The notes: generated by a model not told the origin, from the sequence alone. A stretch of 7,718 bases of DNA from DASXPG01 sp036493755 (GCA_036493755.1 DASXPG010000068.1:1-7718), one strand, 5' to 3'; numbered from the stretch's first letter, positions 1-5,680 are shown. Numbers and translations are program-made.

Positions 1-1215
1 CTGGAGCTTGGCCGGATCGTTCTTGTAGCGGGTCTGCAGATCCTTGATGACCGGCTGGATCGCCATCATCGCGACCTGGCTCTTCATGGCGCGCTGGTTG
101 AGCGGCCATAGCACCAGGCGTACCATCACGCCGAATATCACCAGCGCGAGGCCGTAGGAGAGATGCAGGTGCTCGTGCATCCAGATGAGGAGCCGGGTGA
201 AGAACACGGCCACCGGCATCACCAGCGGCTTGAAGATCCAGCCGTAGGACGACGCCTTGGTGAGCTCACGGCCCAGCGGGCGCAGGCTCTGGTGGGTCTG
301 CGGTCCGAGGTAGAACTGGTAGTGGAAGCGCCCGTCGGGTCCCACCGCCATCGTGACCCAGGTCTGCATCCGCGTCGCGGTATTGCTCTCCTTCGGCATG
401 CCGAGGAGAATCGCGCCGCCCAGCTGCGGCCTGGTGCTGTCGCCACCGAGGAGCGCGCCGATGAAATACTTCGACTTCACCGCGACCCAGTCGAGGGGTC
501 CATCGATGGTCCGGGTGATACCGGGATTGAGGTCCCGGAAGTTGATGTTGTCGGGTGAGGTGCGCCGGTAGGCCACACCGTACGACCGGTAGTTGTCGAG
601 CGAATCCGCCTCGACGTTCCGGAATCCATCGCCCAAACCGACCAGCAGCAGCGCGCCACGGCCCTGGAGCCCGGAGATCTCGCCGCGCACGTCGAGCAGA
701 TAGGGATGGCCCGCGACTTCGGCATATGTCACCGACTCGGTCAGACCATGGGACTGCCCAGTCATCTCGACGGCGGGGCCCGAGCCTCGCGATGTGAAAC
801 CCACGTTGTCGAACGCTATGGTATCGCTGCCCGTGACCAGGCGCTGCGCGAGCATGCGGTCGTCGGCGCGCACCAGCTGGACGGGTGCCTTGCGATCCGG
901 GGGATTAAAGCTCTTCAGCGCGGGGAAGACCGCCCGGTCGAGGGTCGCGCCGAGAGTCGAAAAGCGGTACGACGCCACGGGCTCGGTGAGCCAGGAGGTG
1001 TCGAAAGCCGCGGCCGGCATGGACGGCATGGGACCGGCGGCCGCGGCCGCCGAAGGTGCCGGGTGCGAGGTGTCGGAGCCGGCGGCCGGCGCGTTCGCGG
1101 TCTGCGCCGAATCGGCGACAGCGGGACGGCGCGGCGGCGCACGCTTGATGAAGAACGACGGCACCACGAGTACCGCGATCATCAGGCCGACTGCGACGAG
1201 AAAACGGCGTTCCAT
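1..1215 (-). CDS. yidC: Membrane protein insertase YidC (Oxa1 family), C-terminus cut by window edge
   Basis: YidC inserts and folds inner-membrane proteins, alone or with the SecYEG translocon. The minus strand is open from an ATG at 1215 to position 1 with no stop, giving 405 residues and lacking the C-terminal transmembrane helices. Visible parts are an N-terminal membrane anchor (about residues 5-24), an Ala/Pro/Ser-rich linker (about 26-70), a long periplasmic domain (about 75-320) containing KSKYFIGAL-like sequence at 247-255, then the start of the conserved insertase core. The core has an amphipathic stretch YGWIFKPL (324-331), a helix around 353-372, and MVRLVLWPL with an arginine at 366. 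This arginine aligns with the groove arginine needed by YidC-family insertases. The cytoplasmic coiled-coil arm begins at NQRAMKSQ. It starts 9 bp after yidD stops and has no clear Shine-Dalgarno, so translational coupling is likely. The identification is firm; the exact start is fairly sure because the anchor follows at once. Confidence 0.96.
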   Translation of the reverse strand, partial: MERRFLVAVGLMIAVLVVPSFFIKRAPPRRPAVADSAQTANAPAAGSDTSHPAPSAAAAAGPMPSMPAAAFDTSWLTEPVASYRFSTLGATLDRAVFPALKSFNPPDRKAPVQLVRADDRMLAQRLVTGSDTIAFDNVGFTSRGSGPAVEMTGQSHGLTESVTYAEVAGHPYLLDVRGEISGLQGRGALLLVGLGDGFRNVEADSLDNYRSYGVAYRRTSPDNINFRDLNPGITRTIDGPLDWVAVKSKYFIGALLGGDSTRPQLGGAILLGMPKESNTATRMQTWVTMAVGPDGRFHYQFYLGPQTHQSLRPLGRELTKASSYGWIFKPLVMPVAVFFTRLLIWMHEHLHLSYGLALVIFGVMVRLVLWPLNQRAMKSQVAMMAIQPVIKDLQTRYKNDPAKLQ

Positions 1216-1224
1216 CGTTAGCGC

Positions 1225-1443
1225 TCAGGGCACCGGGTCATAGCCGCCCCGCACGAACGGGTGGCAGCGCAGGATGCGCAGCCCACCGAGCCAGGCGCCC
1301 TTGAACGCGCCATGGCGCTCGATCGCTTCCAGCGCGTAGGCGGAGCAACTCGGCGTGTACCGGCAAGGCGAGGGCAGCATCCGTCCGAACGATACCTGGT
1401 AACCCCGAATCAGCAGGATGAAGAGCTTGGCGAGGGGGGACAC
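1225..1443 (-). CDS. yidD: Membrane protein insertion efficiency factor YidD
   Basis: YidD is a small membrane-associated protein that assists YidC-dependent insertion. The 72-residue product has the family hallmarks: an N-terminal amphipathic/hydrophobic stretch (LAKLFILLIRGYQ, 4-16), the motif CRYTPSCSAYALEAI (27-41) with cysteines 27 and 33, and LRILRCHPF (55-63) with cysteine 60, ending GGYDPVP. Length is typical; some relatives carry a longer C-terminal tail. The start is a GTG at 1443 that lies inside the end of rnpA, a 34-bp overlap in another frame, with only a weak AGG about 8 bp upstream. The stop is 9 bp before yidC. Position between rnpA and yidC is the usual one. Confidence 0.95.
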   Translation of the reverse strand: MSPLAKLFILLIRGYQVSFGRMLPSPCRYTPSCSAYALEAIERHGAFKGAWLGGLRILRCHPFVRGGYDPVP

Positions 1444-1772
1444 AGAGAACCTACGATTTCCCGACGCAAGGTTTCAAAACTGGCCTCATAGGCCGCGGGA
1501 CGAGCCCGCACAGCGATATCGGTGAAGACCGCGAGCGAAGGGAGCACCTGGCGCCTTCCGATCTCCCTGATGCGGCGCCGAAGCTTGTTACGTCGCACGG
1601 CGGTGTGCTGGTGCCGCGGAACGATCACCGCGAGCCGCGAAGAGCCAACAGGGGAAGGCCGGGTGAACAGATCGAGATGATCCGTTCGGCGGCGCTTCCC
1701 CTGGGTCAGAACCGCGCGAATGTCAGCAGCGCGGGTAAGCCGTGACGACCGTGGCAGCGCTTCCGCGATCAC
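1410..1772 (-). CDS. rnpA: Ribonuclease P protein component
   Basis: RnpA is the protein subunit of RNase P; with the catalytic RNA it removes 5' leaders from precursor tRNAs. The 120-residue product begins with the typical LPRSSRLTRAADIRAVLTQG pattern, carries RLAVIVPRH (46-54) and the RNA-binding signature RRNKLRRRIREIGR (60-73), followed by VRARPAAY (88-95). The last 11 residues, a Pro/Ser-rich tail ending in cysteine, are encoded where rnpA overlaps yidD and may be shaped by that overlap. The GTG start at 1772 shares a GTGA with the rpmH stop, a classic coupled junction. The RNA partner rnpB is also in this window, near the right edge, on the same strand but separate. Confidence 0.95.
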   Translation of the reverse strand: MIAEALPRSSRLTRAADIRAVLTQGKRRRTDHLDLFTRPSPVGSSRLAVIVPRHQHTAVRRNKLRRRIREIGRRQVLPSLAVFTDIAVRARPAAYEASFETLRREIVGSLCPPSPSSSSC

Positions 1773-1930
1773 CCGCCGTGGTGTTTGGACCCGATGGCAA
1801 CGGTCAGCCGCTTGCGACCCTTCTTGCGACGGCGCGAGAGGGTTTCACGGCCCCAGCGAGTCTCCATGCGCTTGCGAAACCCATGCTTGTTGATGCGCTT
1901 CCGGTTTCGCGGGCGATACGTCGGTTTCAC
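1769..1930 (-). CDS. rpmH: 50S ribosomal protein L34
   Basis: L34 is a small, very basic protein of the large ribosomal subunit. The 53-residue product begins MKPTYRPRNRKRINKHGFRKRM and contains the family core METRWGRETLSRRRKKGRKRLTV. It starts with GTG at 1930, preceded by a good Shine-Dalgarno GAGGA (minus strand, 1942-1938) with 7 bp spacing. Most L34 proteins end soon after RLTV at about 44-47 residues; this one carries nine more residues, AIGSKHHGG. The stop overlaps the rnpA start by 4 bp (GTGA). It is the first gene of the rpmH-rnpA-yidD-yidC cluster and is divergent from dnaA. Confidence 0.96.
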   Translation of the reverse strand: MKPTYRPRNRKRINKHGFRKRMETRWGRETLSRRRKKGRKRLTVAIGSKHHGG

Positions 1931-1937
1931 TGTCTCA

Positions 1938-1942
1938 TCCTC
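1938..1942 (-). promoter_or_regulatory. Ribosome binding site of rpmH
   Basis: GAGGA on the minus strand, 7 bp before the GTG start of rpmH. It fixes the start codon and is the clearest ribosome binding site of the left cluster; rnpA, yidD and yidC lack an equally good one. Confidence 0.75.
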
Positions 1943-1981
1943 ATGCAATTCAAATGCCAGAACGTGCTTCGGAAGCCGCGA

Positions 1982-2010
1982 AAACTAGCCGTGGCGCGGA
2001 CCTCCAGCAA
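1982..2010 (-). promoter_or_regulatory. Candidate promoter of the rpmH-rnpA-yidD-yidC cluster
   Basis: On the minus strand, TTGCTG (2010-2005) and TAGTTT (1987-1982) are separated by 17 bp and resemble -35 and -10 boxes of a housekeeping sigma factor. Transcription would start near 1975 and give a leader of about 45 bases before rpmH. The -10 box is imperfect. Its -35 box sits 2 bp from the -35 box of the candidate dnaA promoter on the other strand. Confidence 0.4.
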
Positions 2011-2012
2011 GG

Positions 2013-2040
2013 TTGACTTTTCCACATGCGGGGGTAATTT
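2013..2040 (+). promoter_or_regulatory. Candidate dnaA promoter
   Basis: TTGACT (2013-2018) and TAATTT (2035-2040), 16 bp apart, form the best promoter-like pair upstream of dnaA. The predicted leader is roughly 40 bases. A DnaA box (2018-2026) begins at the last base of the -35 element and fills half of the spacer, so DnaA binding would be expected to block polymerase, the usual negative autoregulation of dnaA. Inferred from sequence only. Confidence 0.5.
2018..2026 (+). promoter_or_regulatory. DnaA box in the dnaA promoter
   Basis: TTTTCCACA differs from the strong consensus TTATCCACA at one position and fits the looser form TTWTNCACA fully. It is the best DnaA box I found in the two spacers flanking dnaA. 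Confidence 0.65.
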
Positions 2041-2086
2041 GGCTGCGCCCTTACTACCTGCCGCAGGAAATCCAGACGCGAGTTTG

Positions 2087-3490
2087 ATGGAGCAGTCAGC
2101 GAAAGACACCTGGAAGCGCCTGCTCGATCAGGCGCGTAGTCGCTTGCCGGAACCCACTCTCCGGACCTGGTTGGAGCCCGCGGAAGCCGTCAGCCTCGAG
2201 GACGGCAAGCTTGTCATCGCGACTCCCGACCAGTTCGCCGCCGAGTGGAACGAGTCCAAGCACGCGGCTTTTCTCTCGGACCTCTCGGCCGAGACCTTGG
2301 GGAAGCGCCTGCAAGTGAGCTTCCGGGTGCAGGAAGAGCGCGCCCGGCGCCCGCAGATGGACTTCTTCGTCGCCGCCCCGGCGCAGGCCAACCAGGCCTC
2401 TGTGGCTGGCGGTGCCGCGCCTTGGGCGCTGCCCCTCAATGAGCGATACACTTTCAGCACCTTCGTCATCGGCAAATCGAACGAGCTGGCGGCGGCGGCG
2501 GCGTATGCTGTGGCGGAAGCGCCCGGCCGCACCTACAACCCGCTCTTCATCTACGGCGCCACCGGCCTCGGCAAAACGCACCTGATGCAGGCCATCGCCC
2601 ATGCCGTGCTGGGGCGCTCGCCCCTCACCCGCTGCGTCTACGTCGGTGCCGAGCAGTTCACCAACGAGGTCGTCGAAGGGATCCACTCCAACCGGATGGC
2701 GGCGGTTCGCAAGCGTTATCGCGAGGAAGTGGATCTGCTGCTGGTGGACGACGTGCATTTCCTCGAGCGCACCGAGGCGACCCAGGAAGAGTTCTTCCAC
2801 ACCTTCAATGCCCTCCACCAGGTGGGTAAACAGGTGGTGGTGACCTCCGACCGGCCGCCGAACGAAATCCCGGGCCTCGAGGCCCGCCTGGTCTCGCGTT
2901 TCGAGAGCGGGATGGTCGCCGATATCGGCCTCCCCGATTTCGAGCATCGGACCGCGATTCTGCGCAAGAAGGCCGAGCAGGATCATCTCGAGCTGACGAT
3001 CCCCGACGACGTGCTCCAGTTCATCGCCGAGCACGTGCGCAGCTCGGTGCGCGAGCTGGAAGGGTGCATCATCAAGCTGCTGCTCTTCGCCTCGCTCAAG
3101 CACCGCGAGATCACCATCGACCTCGCGCGCGAGGCGTTATCGGACAAGATTCGGACCGCGGAAGACAAGGACGACGAGGAGAATCTGCGCCGCGGCGGCT
3201 CGCCGTCGATCGACAAGGTCCAGGAAGTGGTCGCGCGCCGCTGGGGCGTGACGCCCGAAGGGCTGCGCTCCAAGGCCCGCACCAAGCGTCTGACGGTGCC
3301 CCGACAGGTGGCGATGTACCTGGCCCGCGATCTGTTGCACATGCAGCTGGTCGAAATCGGCCAGGCGTTCGGCGGACGCGATCACTCGACGGTGATTCAC
3401 AGCGTCGACAAGGTCGGCCGGCAGATCGCCCGCGATCACGCGTTCCGCGATCGCGTGGCCCAGGCCCGCACCGAGCTGGGCGTGGCGTAA
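2087..3490 (+). CDS. dnaA: Chromosomal replication initiator protein DnaA
   Basis: DnaA is an AAA+ ATPase that binds DnaA boxes at oriC, oligomerises and opens the duplex for helicase loading. The 467-residue product has all domains: domain I (about 1-85, DTWKRLLDQARSRLPEPTLRTWL), a short linker (about 86-115), the AAA+ core (about 116-365) and DNA-binding domain IV (about 374-467). Visible motifs are Walker A GATGLGKT (157-164), Walker B LLLVDD (217-222), sensor 1 VVTSDRPP (251-258), the arginine finger in SRFES (R271), sensor 2 RELEG (R322) and the domain IV signature GGRDHSTVIHSVDKV (429-443). The frame is open upstream to 1742, but that stretch overlaps rpmH and is not DnaA-like. The ATG at 2087 gives the normal N-terminus and lies after the candidate promoter. 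Only a weak GAG precedes it. It probably regulates itself through the box at 2018. Confidence 0.97.
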   Translation: MEQSAKDTWKRLLDQARSRLPEPTLRTWLEPAEAVSLEDGKLVIATPDQFAAEWNESKHAAFLSDLSAETLGKRLQVSFRVQEERARRPQMDFFVAAPAQANQASVAGGAAPWALPLNERYTFSTFVIGKSNELAAAAAYAVAEAPGRTYNPLFIYGATGLGKTHLMQAIAHAVLGRSPLTRCVYVGAEQFTNEVVEGIHSNRMAAVRKRYREEVDLLLVDDVHFLERTEATQEEFFHTFNALHQVGKQVVVTSDRPPNEIPGLEARLVSRFESGMVADIGLPDFEHRTAILRKKAEQDHLELTIPDDVLQFIAEHVRSSVRELEGCIIKLLLFASLKHREITIDLAREALSDKIRTAEDKDDEENLRRGGSPSIDKVQEVVARRWGVTPEGLRSKARTKRLTVPRQVAMYLARDLLHMQLVEIGQAFGGRDHSTVIHSVDKVGRQIARDHAFRDRVAQARTELGVA

Positions 3491-3497
3491 AAAACGC

Positions 3498-3547
3498 TGT
3501 TGATGTTGGTGCGCAAATCGTGTTGGCGAAGCGGGATAATGTTGGCG
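3498..3547 (+). repeat. Short direct repeats, TGTTGGYG type
   Basis: The octamer TGTTGGTG occurs at 3504-3511 and TGTTGGCG at 3521-3528 and 3540-3547, with a degenerate copy TGTTGATG at 3498-3505 overlapping the first. Start-to-start distances of the three good copies are 17 and 19 bp. They lie just after the dnaA stop codon. They could be protein-binding iterons of the origin, or chance in GT-rich sequence. Confidence 0.4.
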
Positions 3548-3560
3548 GTGTGACGCGCGG

Positions 3561-3569
3561 CGTGGACAA
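3561..3569 (-). promoter_or_regulatory. DnaA-box-like site
   Basis: On the minus strand this reads TTGTCCACG, matching TTATCCACA at 7 of 9 positions. It faces the plus-strand site at 3577-3585, 7 bp away. Confidence 0.4.
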
Positions 3570-3576
3570 TCAGCGA

Positions 3577-3585
3577 CGATCCACA
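3577..3585 (+). promoter_or_regulatory. DnaA-box-like site
   Basis: CGATCCACA matches the last seven bases of the consensus TTATCCACA exactly; the first two differ. It lies in the candidate oriC. Confidence 0.4.
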
Positions 3586-3640
3586 GCGCCACGAATCATG
3601 CCGGACAAGCAAGTCGCAGTCGGCGTTGCGTTTCGAGAAT

Positions 3641-3649
3641 TGGTCCACA
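3641..3649 (+). promoter_or_regulatory. DnaA-box-like site next to the unwinding element
   Basis: TGGTCCACA matches TTATCCACA at 7 of 9 positions. It is oriented towards the CTA-type trinucleotides that begin 12 bp downstream, the arrangement expected for a box that loads DnaA onto a DnaA-trio element. Confidence 0.45.
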
Positions 3650-3661
3650 ATGTCGAATCAC

Positions 3662-3690
3662 CTACTGCGACTACTAGATTCTATAAAGAC
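3662..3690 (+). other. Candidate DnaA-trio / DNA unwinding element
   Basis: Read in threes from 3662, the strand gives CTA CTG CGA CTA CTA, then GAT TCT ATA AAG. DnaA-trios are repeats of 3'-GAT-5' on one strand, seen as CTA-like triplets on the other, which guide DnaA from double-stranded boxes onto single-stranded DNA. Three of the first five triplets are perfect and one has a single change. An AT-richer stretch follows. The assignment is inferred from this pattern and its position 12 bp after a DnaA-like box. Confidence 0.45.
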
Positions 3691-3702
3691 TGTAACTAGT
3701 AG
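3671..3702. repeat. Inverted repeat before dnaN
   Basis: CTACTAG (3671-3677) and CTAGTAG (3696-3702) are perfect inverted 7-bp arms around an 18-bp AT-rich centre. No T-run follows, so it is not a standard terminator. It could extrude or form a hairpin in the dnaN leader, or be a protein site in the origin. Confidence 0.45.
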
Positions 3703-3729
3703 CGTCTTTTCCAGAGCAGCGAGGATTGG

Positions 3730-4839
3730 ATGAAGTTCACGATCACCCGTGAGAAGCTGCAGGAAGGCCTCCTCGCCGTCGTCTCCAGCGTACCGGCGAA
3801 GACGACGCTACCGGTGCTATCCAACATTCTGTTGGAAGCTCGCAAGGAAGGACTGCGTCTCTCCGGCACCGACCTCGACATCGCGGTGAGCACCACGGTC
3901 CCCGCCGAAGTCGATGACGAAGGCTCGATCACCCTTCCCGCCAAGAAACTCTCCGACATCGCGCGTGAGCTGCCCGCGGCATCGGTCCGCTTCAGCTCGG
4001 CGGGTGAACAGCGCGCCCAGGTCGAATGCGGGAAGAGCAAGTTCAAGCTCCTCGGCCTTCCCAAGGATGAGTTCCCGTCCTTCCCGCAGGTAAAGTTTGA
4101 TGGCGCCTGGAAGGCGCCGGCCAAGGATCTTCACCAGCTGATCTCGCACGTAGCCTTCGCGGTCTCGACCGAGGAGAGCCGCCCGATCCTCAACGGCGTC
4201 CTCTGGGAGCTGCGCAAGGACCGGATGCGGATGGTCGCCACCAACGGACACCGCCTGGCGCGGATGGAAGTCGGGCTCGCCGGCGGCAGCGCCCAGGCCG
4301 ACCTCATCGTCCCCCCCAAGGCACTGGAGCAGATTCGCCGGCTCTTCGGCTCCGACGACGCCGTCGAGATTGCCAAGAGCGAGAACCACCTGGGATTCCG
4401 CTCCGGCGGCACCCAGGTCTACACCCGGCTCATCGAGGGCCCGTATCCCAACTACGAGCAGGTGATTCCGCGGGAGAACGACAAGTTCGCCACGGTGGAT
4501 CGCGTTGCGATGGCCGCGGCGCTGCGCCGGATGAGCATCGTGGCAAGCGACCAGACCCATCGGATCCGGCTCGCGCTATCGGCCGGAACGCTCAAGTTCA
4601 GCGTCCAGACCCCGGACCTCGGCGAGGCGCAGGACGAGATGCCGGTGACCTATGAGGGCGATGGGCTGGAGATCGGCTTCAACGCGGCGTATCTGCTGGA
4701 GCTGCTGAAATACATGCCGACGGATGAAGTGCGCTTCACCTTCAAAGCGCCGGAACGTGCCGCCACCGCCGAGCCGGTGGGGTGGGATGATTCGGCATCG
4801 TATATGTGCCTGGTGATGCCGCTGCGGCTGGTCGACTAG
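3730..4839 (+). CDS. dnaN: DNA polymerase III beta subunit (sliding clamp)
   Basis: DnaN forms a ring-shaped dimer around DNA that tethers DNA polymerase III and recruits repair and replication partners. The 369-residue length suits three repeated clamp domains of about 120 residues each. Recognisable stretches are TLPVLSNILLEA (26-37), GTDLDIAV (46-53), SRPILNGVLWE (150-160), MVATNGHRLA (168-177), LIEGPYPNYEQVIP (234-247) and the C-terminal MPLRL (363-367), which forms part of the pocket for clamp-binding peptides. The ATG at 3730 has GAGGA 4 bp upstream and gives the standard MKF-type N-terminus. It follows dnaA on the same strand across the candidate origin. Its TAG stop overlaps the stop codon of convergent mtgA, and a strong terminator lies about 30 bp further on. 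Nothing is missing. Confidence 0.97.
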   Translation: MKFTITREKLQEGLLAVVSSVPAKTTLPVLSNILLEARKEGLRLSGTDLDIAVSTTVPAEVDDEGSITLPAKKLSDIARELPAASVRFSSAGEQRAQVECGKSKFKLLGLPKDEFPSFPQVKFDGAWKAPAKDLHQLISHVAFAVSTEESRPILNGVLWELRKDRMRMVATNGHRLARMEVGLAGGSAQADLIVPPKALEQIRRLFGSDDAVEIAKSENHLGFRSGGTQVYTRLIEGPYPNYEQVIPRENDKFATVDRVAMAAALRRMSIVASDQTHRIRLALSAGTLKFSVQTPDLGEAQDEMPVTYEGDGLEIGFNAAYLLELLKYMPTDEVRFTFKAPERAATAEPVGWDDSASYMCLVMPLRLVD

Positions 4840-5675
4840 CGGTCGGGAGCAGCGCTCTCGGGACTGATCGCCGGCATCGAATCGGGTGCCGGCGTTTTTT
4901 CTTCCCCTTCGTCGGATGGCACCTCGATGGTGTCGCCATGCATGCGCCGCAGAATGAGGTGCTGGCGCGCGCGGGTGCGGGCGGGATGATACCCGGGGTT
5001 GGACGTCAGCGGATGCGGCAGCGTGGCGGCCAGGAGCGCGGCTTCCTCGAGGGTCAGCGACCTCGCGCTCTTGCCGAAGTAGCGCCGGCTCGCGGCTTCC
5101 ACGCCCCAGAGGTTGGGCCCGAATTCGGCGACGTTGAGATAGAGCGCGAGAATCCGGTCTTTGGACAGCGCCCATTCCAGCCGATAGGCGGTGACGGCTT
5201 CCTTCAGTTTTCGCAGCGGATTGCGTGACGGCGACAGGTAGAGGTTCTTCGCCAGCTGCTGGGTGATGGTGCTCGCGCCCCGAAGCTTATCGCTGCGCTG
5301 GGCGGCGTGTCCCAGTGCCTTTTCCATTTCGCCACGGTCGCGGGCGTTGGTCCAGTTAAACTGGTTGCGCTTGTAGCCCAGCGCCTCACGTAACGATCGC
5401 CAGTCGATCCCATGATGCTGGTAAAAGGCATCGTCTTCGCCGGTGAGTACCGCGCGCCGGATCAGGGGACTGATGTCTTCCAGCGGCACCGGCTGGTAAT
5501 GGCGAACGGTATCGGCGCCTTTGGCGCTCCGCTCGCGCAGATGCATGAATGCGGTATGGTCGGGCCAATGGCTGCGATACCATGACGGCAAGGGCCAGAC
5601 CGCCACCAGGTACAGCACCAGGAGCAGCACCGCGGCGCCACAGAGAAGCACGAGGCGCTTCAGCAGGCGCCGCAT
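4836..5675 (-). CDS. mtgA: Monofunctional biosynthetic peptidoglycan transglycosylase MtgA
   Basis: MtgA polymerises lipid II into glycan strands at the outer face of the inner membrane; it is a family GT51 glycosyltransferase without a transpeptidase domain. The 279-residue product has one N-terminal membrane anchor (about 7-27), then the GT51 motifs in order: EDDAFYQHHGID (80-91, catalytic E80), GASTITQQLAKNLYLS (133-148), RKLKE (155-159) and KDRILALYLNVAEFGPNLWG (172-191), then AASRRYFGKSARSLTLEEAALLAATLPHP. A segment of roughly 98-131, rich in charged residues, looks longer than in typical MtgA proteins. The hydrophilic tail (about 250-279) is encoded over the dnaN terminator. The ATG at 5675 follows the upstream stop by 5 bp and lacks a clear Shine-Dalgarno, suggesting coupling. 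MtgA is preferred over a class A PBP because no transpeptidase domain follows. Confidence 0.93.
   Translation of the reverse strand: MRRLLKRLVLLCGAAVLLLVLYLVAVWPLPSWYRSHWPDHTAFMHLRERSAKGADTVRHYQPVPLEDISPLIRRAVLTGEDDAFYQHHGIDWRSLREALGYKRNQFNWTNARDRGEMEKALGHAAQRSDKLRGASTITQQLAKNLYLSPSRNPLRKLKEAVTAYRLEWALSKDRILALYLNVAEFGPNLWGVEAASRRYFGKSARSLTLEEAALLAATLPHPLTSNPGYHPARTRARQHLILRRMHGDTIEVPSDEGEEKTPAPDSMPAISPESAAPDR
4869..4900 (+). terminator. Intrinsic terminator of dnaN, inside mtgA
   Basis: CGCCGGCA (4869-4876) pairs perfectly with TGCCGGCG (4887-4894) around a 10-base loop, followed at once by six T (4895-4900). This is a good Rho-independent terminator on the plus strand, 30 bp after the dnaN stop. 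It has no T-run in the other direction, so it should not stop mtgA transcripts. The same bases encode about residues 259-269 of MtgA. Confidence 0.85.
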
Positions 5676-5680
5676 GACGG

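Larger units (their letters stand above)
3491..3729 (+). other. oriC: Candidate replication origin (oriC) in the dnaA-dnaN spacer
   Basis: This 239-bp spacer has no convincing gene. It holds three DnaA-box-like sites (3561-3569 minus, 3577-3585, 3641-3649 plus), all containing TCCAC and matching TTATCCACA at 7 of 9 positions. It also holds repeated TGTTG-type octamers near its left end, and a segment at 3662-3710 that is clearly more AT-rich than its surroundings and starts with CTA-type trinucleotides. Many bacteria have oriC between dnaA and dnaN or just before dnaA, so the place is right. The boxes are weaker than those in well-studied origins; the dnaA upstream spacer (1931-2086) may contribute its stronger box. 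No confident dnaN promoter was found; TATAAA at 3682-3687 could be a -10 but lacks a good -35 partner. Confidence 0.6.

Noticed and set aside
706..1221. Arg/Gly-rich open frame on the plus strand
   Set aside because: It is opposite yidC, which is open over its entire length and clearly conserved.
1966..1976. GCTTCCGAAGC small palindrome in the rpmH leader
   Set aside because: Only four or five base pairs with a minimal loop; no sign of a regulatory structure.
1742..2086. In-frame N-terminal extension of dnaA of 115 codons
   Set aside because: It overlaps rpmH and the promoter region on the other strand and does not resemble DnaA, whose normal N-terminus begins at 2087.
2096..3103. 335-codon open frame on the minus strand opposite dnaA
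   Set aside because: It is antisense to the well-conserved dnaA coding region, its protein has no recognisable domain, and long antisense frames are expected at this GC content.
3437..3457. CACGCG/CGCGTG inverted repeat near the end of dnaA
   Set aside because: Short, in coding sequence, and easily produced by GC-rich codons of domain IV.
3682..3687. TATAAA as the -10 box of a dnaN promoter
   Set aside because: No acceptable -35 sequence at 15-19 bp upstream, and the bases sit in the AT-rich candidate unwinding element.
3064..3699. Open frame overlapping the end of dnaA and the origin spacer
   Set aside because: Its first two thirds are an out-of-frame reading of dnaA and the rest covers the candidate origin; no recognisable protein.
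3707..3715. TTTTCCAGA as another DnaA box
   Set aside because: It changes a base in the conserved CACA end of the box, and it lies beside the dnaN ribosome binding site; too weak to call.
3817..4560. 247-codon open frame on the minus strand opposite dnaN
   Set aside because: Shadow of dnaN; no domain, no ribosome binding site, composition dictated by the clamp gene.
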